Assembly (NCBI GenBank): GCA_039619475.1
Contig: CM077115.1
Coordinates: forward strand, 448,125,292 to 448,189,291
Source of the DNA: Icerya purchasi
Lineage: Eukaryota; Arthropoda; Insecta; Hemiptera; Monophlebidae
Length of the DNA stretch: 64,000 nt
Direction: 5' to 3'
The notes under the pieces are model-generated. The model worked only from the letters and a program-made list of their open reading frames with translations. It was not told where the DNA came from and did no database searches. The position numbers and the translations under genes are program-made. Of this stretch, positions 22,703 through 35,690 are shown piece after piece (positions within the stretch are counted from its first letter, which is position 1; each line of letters starts with the position of its first letter).

Positions 22703-23500
22703 GGGCTTGGCCGACTAAGGGCAGCTACCCAGGACAATTGGACTAGATTAGAGATTAAATTTTAATCCGGTCAGAGATCAATGACAGAAAAGAGACAAGA
22801 ATAGGAACCACATTGGATGACGGCAAAGCTAAGATATAGGAAGCACTATATGGAGTAGGAAAATTCAGCTTTAATAATTAAACGTACAGGATATTTCGTT
22901 CGGAGGAAAGACTGGAACATTCAAACAGCACGTGGTCAGGATCACAAACGAAGCAACAGTCATTAAAATGCAAAGGACAATAACGGGATGGGAAAAGAGC
23001 AAAACGATGCCGAGAGGATGGGAGCAAAGTATGATTGAACCGCAGACAGCAGATGGCAATGATGAAAAAACGTTTAAGAGTAGGAAAATGATAGAATCAA
23101 GAACAAGAAGGAAGTCTAGGCTGAATAGAAAGGTAAAATGAGTTAGGATTGGAAAATGAGCAAGGATACACATCCGACCAAAGTCTGACATGCATTCTTT
23201 TGGAGAGGGGAAGTATGTTGTGGACAGGAATCTTTTTAACAAAATGTGGAGAGTGTAACGCTAAGCGTGCTAAGGAGTCCACCGTCTCGTTACCATCAAT
23301 ACCCGCATGACTTGGAACCCAAAGCAGGTCGATGGAAATGGAATGGGAAAGGGAAAGACTATAGATGAGAGAACGTATACGGAAAACAATGAAATCGAGG
23401 GAATATGAGGGAAAGGGAGAGGATATAGCCTGAAGAGCACTTTTGAAGTCTGAAATAATTAAGTATCTATCAGAAGAACGAGTTGAGGAAAACTTATGTG
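22671..23500 (-). mobile_element. LINE-A copy, 5'-truncated within RNase H
   Basis: Poly-T (22671-22702) marks the 3' A-tail of a minus-strand insertion. Leftward translation gives SDRYLIISDFKSALQAISSP, IDLLWVPSHAGIDGNETVDS and LARLALHSPHFVKKIPVHNI, the last half of the RNase H and the start of the tail. The catalytic 'SDS' reads SDF. Similarity starts abruptly near 23500, the truncation point. No target duplication could be made out. Confidence 0.8.
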
Positions 23501-23849
23501 ACATCCCTTCAGTATTCAAATTCGATCTATAATTTATGATCTCCTTTCTAAATATTTTATCTAAATAATGATATAAACATAAAATAAAATGACAAGGCGC
23601 AACAAAAAAAGTAAAGGAAAAACACATCGAGTATAAAATAATAGAAAATAGATTATTAATTATCCGATAAGTAAAAAGATAGATTAAGATGTAGTAGTAC
23701 ACTATATATATATATATGTATGTATATATGTGTATAAGTTAAGTAAAGATTTAAGTATAGGATATAATTCGTCCACAAGCGTTTTAGCTTGACGAAAGAT
23801 ATTTATGTAAAAAATAAGAATTACATATTTTTCTAGAAAAAAAAAAATC
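23501..23849. other. AT-rich spacer with a short TA repeat
   Basis: A (TA)n tract lies at about 23702-23721. Nothing else seen. Confidence 0.4.
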
Positions 23850-24468
23850 GATTTAATGTGGGTGCCTGGTCACGTCGATATTGCTGGAAAGGCATTAGTC
23901 AATTCTTTAGCTCAAATCTCGTAGCCAAAATGCAGTGTCCTTTTATCAAAAAGTTTTCAGCTCTTTCTGATACCTACCATTCAACTTTCTCTAATCCCGC
24001 TTCATTGTATTTATCCATATACCTTCACTCGCCAATCGTTCTAGGTTCTGTTATTTTTCATTTCTTCGTTACTCAGTGATTTCTGCTGTTTGTAATCTAT
24101 GCGCGGGACACTCTTTATTGCCTTCCACTCTTCATAGATTCTCTCCCGCTGTATCTTCTGATTTCCCGCTACACTCTCATAACTGCCATTTAGTATGCGA
24201 CCTCAATCATTTCCAATTTGAATGTTCTTCCTTTTACCTGAACGTTTATATTTTTACTCCGAACTTTTGAAATAAATAATCCCCACCCCGTACAATCACT
24301 CTCGCTTTGCTCGTTTGAAGTTCTCCTTGTCTTGCTTTCTTAATTTCCCTAGTGTCCAATCGAATTAGATTCTAATCTTTCTCTTCTTTCTTTTATAATC
24401 TCTTAAGTCTGCTGGATGGACGCCATTTTTTGGTAAATCCAAAAAAAAAAAAAAGAAAAGAAAAAAAA
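23850..24468 (+). mobile_element. LINE-A copy in the opposite orientation, 5'-truncated
   Basis: It opens IDLMWVPGHVDIAGKALVNS and LAQIS, the end of RNase H (usual form VPSH.GI.GNE.ADSLA; here the Asp of 'ADS' is lost). The C/T-rich tail continues to an A-rich end at 24439-24468. Two copies of one family in opposite orientation lie about 1 kb apart. Confidence 0.75.
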
Positions 24469-24750
24469 CATTTCATTTTACTACTTAAAATGTCTTAATT
24501 CAACAAACTGCCGATAGATTACAGTTTAACATTAAAATATGGAAAAAAAAGACAGTATAAAAAGGCGCTATTGCATGTAATTAAGCAAATATTTTACAAT
24601 GTACTTTTGACGTATAAAACAAAAATTTATAGCAAATGAAAAGAGAAATAATTTTTTAACGAATGACATTTTTTTTTTATTTCCTGTTGCCGAAACCTAA
24701 TTGAATACTATCATTTCATTTATTATTTGGACTCATTGTTAAATATATCC

Positions 24751-24863
24751 ACGACAAAAATAAATTTTTAACACTTAATTAAACAATTATGTATATAACT
24801 TTTATATATATATATATATATATATAATTGTTTAATTAAGTGTTAAAAATTTATTTTTGTCGT
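24751..24863. repeat. Perfect 40-bp inverted repeat around a TA tract
   Basis: Positions 24751-24790 and 24824-24863 are exact reverse complements (for example ACGACAAAAATAAATTTTTA and its inverse). A 33-nt spacer rich in TA separates them. It can form a long hairpin or cruciform. Confidence 0.95.
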
Positions 24864-25826
24864 GAATACTATCACTTCATTTAAAACATAATTTACAATA
24901 AATATTTTAACTAATAAGATAACGTAACGGAGGCCAGTGGTGAGTGCTGGAAGAACCGCGGCTGGTCGGAGTTAGTCGTGTTTTGGAACTGGAGTTGGTC
25001 GAAATTTTAGTCTGATTTCGAGGCTGATAAAGATAAAATCGTGTTGTTACAAAAATTTAGGTCAGATTTTATAGATCGAAAAAAGTTAAAGATGAACGTA
25101 TTCGCGAGTCGATGCCGGTGGAGCACAACGTTGCGTCAGACCTCCCCTGTAATATTTTTGATCGAATAAGTTTCATTTATATACTTGTTTTTCGAAAAAG
25201 CACCGGGAACAAATTTTCAATGTTAAAAAGTAACAAACAGTTGCGGATCGAACGACCCATGGCAGGCCGACGGTCGTAATAGGACCCACGTATTACCAGC
25301 ATCGTATCATCGGTCCCTCACCTCCACGTTTCGAGATAAGTAGAATAATTTGTATAGATTTATTACTAATTTTATGCTATAATTTGATTTTATTCCGTAA
25401 GGGTATTTGTTTTCTTTTTTCACACGGTCGACCGTCCACGAAAAAGATTCATGTACAGGTTTATAATAAAAAAAACATAGACCATATTCCATTTTCTTAA
25501 TTGTAGATATAATCAATCAAATTAATGATAATAATAACGAAATAATAATTTAATAATAATAATCATGATTAAATCACCATATTTCACATTCGCGGAAATA
25601 AACTCCGCAGTGGCATCCCTGATACAATAAAGTACCACGTCAGTGTATATAATCGATTGTACTAAATCTTTGTATGAGCCTAGCTTGTTCTTTTGGCTGT
25701 ACTTCATCTAGAATATTTTATTCTGCTATTATATTATGTCACACTGTTTTACTTGATTTCATAATATCATTAACTATTATATGTAAGTGATTTCACTAAA
25801 AATATCAATCTTCATTCAAAATGCGC

Positions 25827-25878
25827 TGCACTAGTTTGCACTAATTTGCACGAATTTGCACGAATTTGCACTAATTTG
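25827..25878. repeat. Five tandem 11-bp units
   Basis: The unit is TTTGCACTAAT or TTTGCACGAAT, repeated about five times with a T/G alternation. Confidence 0.85.
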
Positions 25879-27949
25879 AATAAGTTCCGTTCGGGGTAGT
25901 ATATATATTATCACGCAGCATTTGAAGATAATCCGTAAAATTTTTAAATTTTAAATCCAGGACAACTTAACGGAATAAGTAAGAACCGCTAGTATTTTAA
26001 TAATTGCAAACATTAATATATAAAATGATAATAATGTAACATTGCTAAAATGCAACAAAAACAAAGTAGCTCGTAATGAAATAATTCTGATCCGCTATAT
26101 GCCGGTTTATATAAATAAGCAATATTAGCTTCGATAAAATAAACCCAACAGATTGGCATACTACACTGAATGTTACCACATTTTGCACAATTAGACCAAT
26201 TATTCTAGTTGAAGCGTTGGAAAAATTTATTTTACTACCATTTGAAAAATAAATCGAAACATACCATAATCTTTATAATTATTTAAATTTACGTACACAT
26301 AACATACGATTTATATGATGAAATAGTGTCAGATAATGTTATATTTATTTAATTACAGTTATACACAATTAAAATTCCGAAGCAGCGTTATGTTTAAAGA
26401 TTACTTTTTTCAAGAGCTAATTGTACCATAATTATAATTACCGAAGTTATTTGTAATAATCGCAATTTCAATGCGTTATTTTCCAAAGGTTAAAAAGCTT
26501 TTAAATAATGCTGATTAATGGTGACTTTAATAGAGAATAAAACATCGAGTTTTCAGCATTATTATGCCTCTATTCGCTGCCTTGCGAATTTTCCAATATC
26601 GCGTATATATGTAAATACAGTTGATAAATTTTAAAAATCGAATTTCGAAATAATTTAAATGGGAAAAAATCGTCTTGTTTAACGTGAACAGAAGTTACGC
26701 GTAGCCCCTTCTATTAATGTGTCTACACGCTGACAGAATCCTAGGGGGGGGGCTAAACGATTGATATCTCGGCACGCATACGAATGAACAAATACTTTCT
26801 TTCGTTGTGCTACAGATAATTAGCGTCTTCACGATACGGAAATAATAATTCTTCAAGAACGGACGTATCGGAAACGAACGTTAAGAAGTGTGTCTGTATG
26901 ACTATATGTAATATACTCTTGTAGTAATGAATAGGTAAATTCGAAAAGGCTTACCCCACCGGTGTCTTTACCTCGCCCTTATACTTACAAGCGAAATAAT
27001 TACTCATAAAAGGCACGCTTTGTAATGCTGTGTAGAGGCAATTGTACATTACGCTAATTCCACGCACACGCTTATTAATTGTATAAAAATGTGAATAGCG
27101 ACATCAACAACCGGCTGCTTTGATGAACTAGTCCCTTAATGAGGTTTACTCTTATAAAAGCCGTTTCCGCCGGATTTTACATCTACCTTTCGAGTGTATA
27201 ATTTCCCAGTAATTTTTTTTTTGTCTCTTTTTGCCTTTGATTCGAACGGCATCACTTGTTTCACATTACATTAAAGATTAAAAGCCGACTAAATGCAATA
27301 TACAGAGGCGACTTTTTTAACGTAACCCATTTCTTCGCCGTGTGTAACGCTGAATACTCGTTCCATCCGTATTCTAACATCATTTCCTTTCAATTACGCT
27401 CATTCAGCCACGTCTTGCCCGTTAATAAAAGTACCACCACTCTCACCTCTATGCTACTAAGCATTTGTCAATTTAAAAATCGACATATCGAAAACAATTA
27501 CGCAATAGGACAAGGCAATAATCTAAAAATAGAGCCAGATGTGCGAATTTGAACCAATGAACATTCGAAAAGGGCAAATTCCTATTGAAATCCAGCATGG
27601 TTTTACGATTTTTTGAAGACACGACTTTGCTGCTAATGCAATGTAGTAGACATTTATCCGATAACTGAATTCATCGAAACTGATAAATTCTACAGAATAA
27701 TTTCAACACCGATTAAAGAAGACCATTTAGAGTTCCCCAAAAAACTTATTATTATTCCGAATTGATTTAAATCTCTCTGTAGATGCACATTCTGACATTG
27801 GCCGGCAGTAAAATGTTCTCTTTCACTGCGGGAGAGACTGAAAAAGATACGTTGACTGTAGATAAACAACTCGTTGCTCTACACAAAACGAAACAAGTCT
27901 TATTTTTCGCTTTAATTCTTTTCTTTTTCAAATGCTCAGGGAAAACGCG

Positions 27950-28437
27950 GTGATCTTCTCCCGTGCATGTCAGTGGTTTTCAGGTATGGCTCGTTGGTTG
28001 CGTCTTAGTGATTCTAAACCTGCGGAACCATCACTGCCCAATTCTACTCACACACAGCACGCTGTGATTCGTTTTTTGCTTTACGAAAACGTTAAAGCTT
28101 GCGAAGTGTACCGGAGAATCACAGTATGGGGTAGTTCATGCATGAATTTGTCAAGTTTCTATTGATGGGTCGAGCAGTTCAGGGCGCCAAAGAGTAGAGG
28201 CTAGACAGCGCAGCAGACGGTCAGTTAAAGTTTCGACGCCGGCGCTGATAAAAAATGTTGAACGACTGATTTTTATTCAAAGTAACATCATCTAAACCAT
28301 TAAGAGCCAGTGGGTCGGTACAATACACAAATTCATTCACGAAGAGACCACCCCAAATTTTTTAAATGCCAGATAAATTCCCAAAATGTTATTAAAGAAA
28401 TTTGGTTTTCCAAAATCTGGTCAGAAATTTTAAAAAA
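27950..28437 (+). pseudogene. mariner transposase, N-terminal part
   Basis: QHAVIRFLLYENVKACEVYR and YGSSCMNLSS-type residues (here WGSSCMNLSSFY), followed in another frame by WVEQFRAPKSRG, resemble the paired helix-turn-helix N-terminus of mariner transposases. The reading frame is broken by stops. The matching C-terminal part resumes at 29362, after an inserted LINE fragment. Confidence 0.65.
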
Positions 28438-29361
28438 GTTTTTTTTTTTTTTTTTTTAATAATAATTTGCGGGTCTCACAAGGCACTAGCCAAATAATTA
28501 TATCATTTATTTGTACAGAATTAACTTAACTTAAGTACTACTTTCTGTTACAGCATAAAAAGTATTAACTTATATATTACTATACTATAAAATCCACACT
28601 CTCATTATCTCATTATTTATCATTTATATTACAATTATACCATCATCTAAAATAATATTTCCTATTACAATACCTTAATATGATAACACTTATATATTAC
28701 AATAATACAATATAATTTTTATACAACTACCGCTCTCTCATTAGCAGCTTAAAGCTGGAGATAGTAACGAGTCTCATGTCATCGCAGTCAATGTTATAAG
28801 TGGGGTTATTACTAGTATCACGATACTTTTTTTTTCTTTTTTTTTTTTTATTATTTCTATTGCTCTTTACACCATGCTATCAATCTTAACCTTGTTTTTC
28901 CATCTCTCCAGGTTTTTTTTATTTCGAATTTCCTTTGTGGTATCTTCCCCATTAATAATTTAATTAATACCTCTTCCTCTACATTGTGTCTATTTTACTG
29001 TTAATCCCCCTAGATCGTACATAGCAAGAATTAATCGCAATTTATAGTCCTGTACGTTCTTGTTCTAGTTGGTAACTGCCTATCTTCGAGTTTAGCACAC
29101 TCGGTAATTTGCTGAAATAATATAAAGCATTTTTGGTGACATTCCGTTATTTTTGTTTACCAAGTGTGATGTTAGCTAATGCGTTTTTTCTCGTTGTGTA
29201 AGACCAGTTTTAAACATTTTCTTTTTTTGCAATTTGTTGATTTTCCTCATTTCTGTAATTTTCGCCTGACCCCAAATTCCGATTCCGTATTTAATTCTGG
29301 ACACATTATTGGTTTGATGAAGTAAGACATTTTCAGAGAGAATTATAACCAATGATGACAT
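28438..29361 (-). mobile_element. LINE fragment inserted into the mariner
   Basis: A poly-T run (about 28438-28458) is the reversed A-tail. At the other end SRIKYGIGIWGQAKITEMRK and INKLQKKKMFKTGLTQ correspond to the thumb region of CR1/Jockey-like reverse transcriptases (usual 'YGI..WG'...'LQK'). Mariner similarity stops on one side and resumes on the other, so the LINE is the later arrival. No clear duplication was found. Confidence 0.65.
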
Positions 29362-29945
29362 GGGGGTCCATTATTATGAACCAGAATCAAAAAAAGCAAA
29401 GAGCATAGTTTGGAAACATACCGACTTATCAGGAGTAAAGAAATTCAAGTAGTGTCCATCCGCAAACAAAGTGCTTTTAACTGTGTTTTGCGGTATGTAC
29501 AGCCTAATTTTTTTTATCATTACTTGGAAGATTGCCTTACTGGTAATATCCAAAGTCCCGGACAAGCAATTAAGGGAGCCATCAAGCAAATACGTCGAGA
29601 ATTGATCAAATGAGAGCGCTCTCACACAGTGTCTATATAACGCGGGAAGTTTTGGAAAAAGTGGATTGGGAATTTTCCCCACACCCGCCATATAATCCTG
29701 ATTTGGCGCCGCACGACTAGCACCTCTTTTCGGACCCCCCGAAAAAACGTTTATCCAAAGGAAAAATTTCGCGAACAATGAAGACATTAAAACGAATGTG
29801 GAAACCGGGTTCCGTAACTAACCTAAAGAATTACATGAAAAAGGTATACGCAACTGGACATCGACGTGGGAAACATGTGCTCGTATTAAGTGTAAAGGTA
29901 TGTCGTGCCTCTTATAATATCCTGTTTTCCCCATTAATTATTCTT
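29362..29945 (+). pseudogene. mariner transposase, C-terminal part
   Basis: VHYYEPESKKAKSIVWKHTD, SGVKKFK and SANKVLLTVFCG match the region after the first catalytic Asp of mariner transposases. WEFSPHPPYNPDLAPHD then gives the third (DD34D-type) motif, followed by a stop at the usual Phe position and a worn tail. With 27950-28437 it makes one interrupted copy. The first Asp block is missing at the LINE junction. The minus-strand ORF across it is a shadow. Confidence 0.75.
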
Positions 29946-31242
29946 GATTAAATGACTTTCACAAAACCATTAGGTGTCTCATCAAATTCAAACCCGGAAG
30001 AAAGGTAATAGAACATTCATAAAAACGATAAACAACATAAAACTTTCATCAGTTGAACCGGACGGAATTCAAATATCAAATCAAATCAATTTATTGCATA
30101 TGTAATATAGACAAATATTATTATTAAATTTGGACGCCGCATATGCGCCAGAAAAGCGCGAGTAGCGGAAATATAAAATTACACGTACATGGGCTAAAAA
30201 AATAAACTCGTATAAACCTTTTTTCTTCACCTTTATTCCATTTTCATTCATTTCGAGTTTACAACTTAGCCCATGTTTACAAATGAATTCAAACATATTA
30301 ATTATTAGACATATAAACCATTTCTACTTTTAATATAATTAGGATTAAAATGTAATAAAGTAAGAAATAAAAAAAAAACAAATAAAATTAGAAATAATGA
30401 CACACAAGCTCCACACCCATGGAGCTCATTGGGCAGACTGCCATAGTAACAACTTGTTGGTTGGTAAATTAAAGTACAATTATGAAACTAGAGATTAAGC
30501 TAATAAAACGCGAAAAATAGAAGAGAAAATAAAATGTTTATAATGGACGAAAATAATAGGATGAAACTTCCATATAATTTTAAGAAATTATTTTAAGAAA
30601 CAAATGTAAACTAAAATAAGCTATAGTGTAGGAAAAGGCTATACATTAGAAAAGAAAAGTAGGTTTAAAAGTAAAAAGAAAAGTTGTTTAAATTGAGGAG
30701 TAGATTTTTAAATGAACGTTGTAATGATCGTAATGATCGTAGGGCTTAGCATTCTTGATGTTGTTTATAACTGTTTTATTTACCAGTTGAAAGGAATATT
30801 TTATTACGATCTGTTAGTGTGTGTGTTTGAAAAAACATTTACATTTTGAAGAAGATTATTGACGTTGCAGTGATAATGAACGATGCATCAAATGGAGTTT
30901 AATTTTTCGACAAGAGCGTTGCTTATAGATGGAGTTTTTAGATGCGAATTAACAGTTCACAATGTTAATGATCTGTTTAGATATGTTAACATATGTATTT
31001 TAAGTGTTTTGATATAAATGTATTTAACTTTTATGTATATTGTTTATCGTGTACTAGTTTAATTTGTTTATGGAAATATAATTTAGAATTATAATTTAGA
31101 GTTTAATTATATCTATCGAAATTGCGAAATTAGTAGATTTGTTTTCCGATAGTTAAATATTCGAATGTATGTTAAAAAATTATTATTTGTGATAGTTGTA
31201 ATGATGTAACATAATGTGGATTTGTTGTTACAGTAATTGACA

Positions 31243-34029
31243 TTAAATGTTGTTTTCTAATAGGTACTTGATTAAAGTTTTACGTTTAGACATACAGGTA
31301 CTTAATTTAGTTTTTAATTGTGCAGGCAGTGAGTTAAATAGATGCGATCCCGTGTACCTTGCCTGCATGCGTACATGAAATTTATTGAAATGTGGTATGT
31401 ACGCTTTTTCTTGTACAGTTGACCTGGTAATTCCAGTTTGAGTTTTTATAGCAAAATTGGCCTTATTTTTAAGCACGAACAATAATAGATGTGTATAATA
31501 TAAATGTCTAAGGCTCAGAAGCTGCTTAATATTAGGATGTTTTATACCGGAATTTAATTTTTTACTTGGCGATTTTTTGTAAATAAACTATTGGTGACAA
31601 ATGATAGTTAGCTGCATTACCCCAATGGATAATTCCGTACGAAAGGGTGGGTTGATAGAGTGCTAAATATAATAATCTAAGTTGTTTGTAATTAAAAATA
31701 TGTTCAAGATAATAGAATAAGTAATTTAATTTCCTAAGTTTTGCCGATAAATTTCTTAATTGACTATTCCATGGTAACTTGCAATCTAAATATAAGCCTA
31801 GGTATTTTACTTCATACGCTCTTTCCAAAAATAAATTATCTTCCCACTGAATTATTAACTGATCCCATCTATGTTGGGGTAAGTAACTGTATACTAAGTA
31901 TTTTGTTTTTTTTATATTTAGTCTTATACGATTTGAATTCATCCATTCACGTATTTTATTAACATCTCTCTGAACTAATTGTTGTAAAATGTTTGGAAAC
32001 CGAGAACTTACAATGAGTACGGTATCGTCTGCGTAACTGAAAATTTTTCCTGTAACATTAAGGTTGCATAGATCGTTAACATAGATAAGAAACAAGATGG
32101 GGCCAAGAATGCTCCCTTGTGGAACTCCGTATTCCTGTGTTATACTGTCACTATAGATGTTATTAACTTTAGTAATAAATTTTCTATCTTTTAAATACGA
32201 ATCGAACCAGTTGTATATAAAACCGCGGAACCCGCAGGCAAACAATTTTTTTAATAGTATGTTGTGATCGACTACATCAAACGCTTTGCAAAAATCTAGA
32301 TAAACCGCAACTGTAGCTCGACCATACTCGTAAGTTTTCTGTTATATTTGTAATATGATTGAACAATGCATTATCAGTACTTTTTTGTTGTAAAAAACCG
32401 TATTGGTTTTTACTGAAAAATTCGATTCTGTGCAGATAATTTAAAATCTTTTCCTTTAAACATTTCTCAAAAATTTTCGAAAAGGAGGATAACAGACAAA
32501 TCGGTCTGTAGTTAGAGACGTCCGCTGCATTACCGTTTTTATATACGGGTGTTATAATTCTAAGTTTTAAAGCGTTAGGGAATTTACCTGTTTTGATAGA
32601 TTCATTCGTTAAATATGTTAATGGATTTAAGAAAAAATCGATGTTTTCTTCTATTATGATGATGGATATACCGTCAAATCGAAACGAGTGTTTATTTGGA
32701 AGTGAAATTATTGCTTTTCGTACATCGTGTTACAAGTGAAAAACCGAAAGAACTGCTATTTAGATTAATTATGTACGGTGTGTTTAGTTCAGTTATTTTG
32801 TTTTGTAGAGTGTTGACTGCATTTGCGAAATAATTGTTGAAATGATTAGATATTACATACTCATTTTCAGTTACTGTTAGGCTTGTATCGTTGGTCTTAA
32901 TTTCTTTCATTATTTCCGATAACTTTTTTAATTAGTGCCCAATATCTTTTTTCGGATTATCACTGTAATCTTGTAGCTTTTTAGGATAAAATTCTCTTTT
33001 TGTCGCACGTATTAATTTTTGCAATTCTTTTGAGATATTTTTAAAACGTTTAAGTAAGTCGTTATCTGTAGGATGCTGTTTGGTTAATGTGTAAAGCATT
33101 TTTTTATCTATTGATAATTTAATAACCTCATCCGTAACCCATTCTGATCTTTTTCGTTGTAGTTTACATTTATTATACGGCCGCTTAGATTTATCTAGAA
33201 CTTCTTTTATGAGATTTAAAAATGCTTCAAACTTAGCATCAATGGATTCTGATTCTTCATATATTTTATTTATGTTGCAAAATTTAAGATTTTGTTGTAG
33301 TAGCAATTTGTCAATGAAAAAAGAAGGGTTGCTGGGAGTTGCCTTGCATTTACCGTTTATTTTGACGCTGGTACTTAAAATAGAATGATCAGAGAAACTG
33401 CACGGGATAACTTCTGTATAGATATCATATGCGATGTTTACATTTTTTAGTCCACGGACAAAAACGTGATCTAAACAAGAAGAATAAGACTCTCTCGCTC
33501 TGTGAAATGTTGGTTGCTTATGCACGGTTTTAAATCCATTCGCACTCAACAAGTTTAGGTAGTTTATATTTTTGACGTTGTCTAATATATTTATGTTCAT
33601 ATCTCCCGTGATGAATGCCAATTCATTCAACGAATTTATAATCGTGTTTAGATCAGATAAGAATTCTGGTTGTTGAGATTCACAAAAGCGGTATAATCCA
33701 GCAATTGATAGGGAACGAGTATTTTCTAATTTGATGTTTAAGCACACAGCATTACCAGTCGAAATTTTTATTTTCACTTCAGAAATTATAAGGTTCTCTT
33801 TAACATATACTAATACGCCCCCCGATCTTTTATTGATTCTACAGTCATCCAATTGAATAAACCCTGGAATTTGGTATCTCACAATCTCGTCTTTAGTTAA
33901 CCATGTTTCCGTTAAAACCAAAATGTCGTAATCTACCTTTGACTCGCTCAGGAGTACTAATAGTTCATTAAAATGAGCACGAAGGCTACTTACGTTTAAT
34001 GTAAAAAAATTTAATTCGCTATGTTGCAT
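31243..34029 (-). pseudogene. CR1-like LINE ORF2: endonuclease and reverse transcriptase
   Basis: The start MQHSELNFFTLNVSSLRAHF opens an endonuclease with LVLTETWL, ITGDMNINIL, CLDHVF and SFSDHSIL. After a stop near 32932 the frame resumes with KEIKTNDTSLTVTENEYVIS. The RT follows in pieces: NESIKTGKFPNALKLRIITP, VYKNGNAADVSNYRPICLLS, YLDFCKAFDVVDHNILLKKL, VPQGSILGPILFLIYVNDLC and FSYADDTVLI with an intact active site. The last frame ends TLIKYLLENNI. The total of about 929 codons matches a complete CR1 ORF2. Lesions: stops near 32932, frameshifts near 32690, 32330 and 31560. Confidence 0.83.
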
Positions 34030-34707
34030 TTGTCCGTTTAAGGATTATGTTAGATATTCAGTTAATTATATTGTAGTGTATTAGTGACAGGTAATAGTAG
34101 TATGTAGCCTAACTATAAATAGTTTTCTTTTTTTTAATTTGTTAGATTTAAACCGGTTACGAGTCATTAGTGATTGTAATTTTGGTTTGGTTATTATGAA
34201 TAAGAGAATTGATATTTTAAGCATGTGGATGATGCAGGTATATTTTAAATTTAGTGATGAGTATATATAGAAAATTTCGTTACACGGATATGGGGTAGTA
34301 CAAAATAAGAAGAAAAGATGATAAGGATAACGTAATATTGAAGTAACAGTAGATAAAAATTGACTAATAGCATAGGACATAGGGGGTAATATGGAAAATG
34401 ATATGGGTAGAATAATACTGAACAATCATTCTTATGGAAAAAATAAAAAAAAAAGAAAGGGAAAGAGAAAAAGTAAATAATTGTAAGAGGAAGTCGATCG
34501 AAAAGGTATAATGTAAATATATTGTATTAATTATAGCTAGGTTAGAAACCCTAGTATAAGTAATATAGATATTATTATATGTTACAATGGTAGTATATAT
34601 GAGCCTGAACGTAGTAAAATAGACATGAAATAATATCATGTAAGGTGATGTGCGGTACGATAAAAATCTGTAAGTAGAATAAATGACGAGATAAAAGAAA
34701 TACCTAG

Positions 34708-35640
34708 TCATTGGTTTTTTAATAGGCCAACCACTTGGTCCTCGGAAAATATTCGTATGACCGGCGCCTTTTCATCCTTTCGCGCGAAGATTTTATCGTC
34801 TCTGTACCATACGAACTTCCAGCCTTTAGAACGTAGTTTCTTTGCTTCCAATAGAAGCCTTGAATTTTTTGATGTGAGATGTTCGTTTATGTAAATCCGG
34901 TTTTCGCCAGCAAGACCAATATCAGAAATGGTTAATTTGTTTTTGCGGGAGTTTTTAAACAATTTTATTTTTTTATTTCTGCGGCAAAATTTAAAAATTA
35001 TACTGGGATGAGCCTGGCTACGGAACTTGGGTAATCGGTGGCATGTATCGATGTCGTTTTCCGTTATCACAGTATTTGTGGCCTCTCCTAATTTTTTAAT
35101 TAAATCAGTTACATTTTCGGACGCAGATACAGGTATGTTTGATACAATTAGATTATTTATACGCGAGTATTGCTCTAATTTATCTATTCGAGAGGATTTC
35201 ATTTTCATTTCGTAGTAGCGTATTTTCTTCAGTTGCTGTCGTCGTTAGCTTATCTAAAACGTCATTCAGACGCGCCTCGAATGAGAATTGTAGTTCACTG
35301 ATACGGTTATTTAATGTGCGTAATTCGGACAAGATCGTACTTATAGCCGGTTCAGATAATTCAGCTTGGTTAATTATCGGCTGCGCCGCAGAGCTTATTG
35401 GCTGAGATGTAGATTGCTCGGCAGGCGGGCTACTGTCTATTATTTCATCCGTTTTCTTGCGTGTGTCTGCACGGCAGTCAGGACACCGCCACAACGCTCG
35501 TTTCGGATTTCCCATCTGACGCCATGTGTTCGCCGCTATTCCAACACAGCCGAAATGCAGTTGTGATAAGCAAGCACAACAGGCCGCGCGTAATCTTCCG
35601 TCTTAGTAATAGTTTTACCACATTTTTTGCACGTGAACAT
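34708..35640 (-). pseudogene. CR1-like LINE ORF1 with PHD-like zinc finger
   Basis: The first part has MFTCKKCGKTITKTED and, after a frame change, WRCPDCRADTRKKTD, the ends of a PHD-like Cys/His finger known from CR1 ORF1 proteins. A Ser/Gln-rich linker and a coiled coil (LSELRTLNNRISELQFSFEA) follow. The last part, SSRIDKLEQYSRINNLIVSN to YINEHLTSKNSRLLLEAKKL and GWKFVWYRDDKIFARKD, is the nucleic-acid-binding region. Two frame changes (near 35500 and 35190) break it. ORF1 binds element RNA and works as a chaperone in related LINEs. Confidence 0.75.
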
Positions 35641-35690
35641 AATTGTTTATCTGTATCGAACTGTTTTGAACGCAAGAAATCAGAAATTAT

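Larger units (their letters stand above)
24469..27949. other. Long intron stretch without recognisable genes
   Basis: AT-rich; it contains the inverted repeat at 24751 and an 11-bp tandem repeat at 25827. ORFs at 25307-25707 and 27256-27552 have no family motif and A/T-driven composition. Confidence 0.4.
30068..35690 (-). mobile_element. CR1-like LINE, nearly full length
   Basis: Leftward it runs ORF1 (PHD-like finger, coiled coil, nucleic-acid-binding domain), a 0.7-kb spacer, ORF2 (endonuclease, RT) and a 3' region that ends AATAAATTGATTTGATTTGA instead of poly-A. Short 3' repeats in place of poly-A are usual for CR1/L2 elements. About 5.6 kb, it has few lesions. The 0.7-kb spacer at 34030-34707 and the 1.2-kb 3' region hold no other reading frame that I can support. 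Confidence 0.82.

Noticed and set aside
24931..25270. CAGTGGTGAGTG near 24935 as a hAT end
   Set aside because: No inverted partner or 8-bp duplication nearby.
29374..29787. 137-codon minus-strand ORF
   Set aside because: Antisense to the mariner C-terminal region, whose plus-strand frames carry the known motifs.
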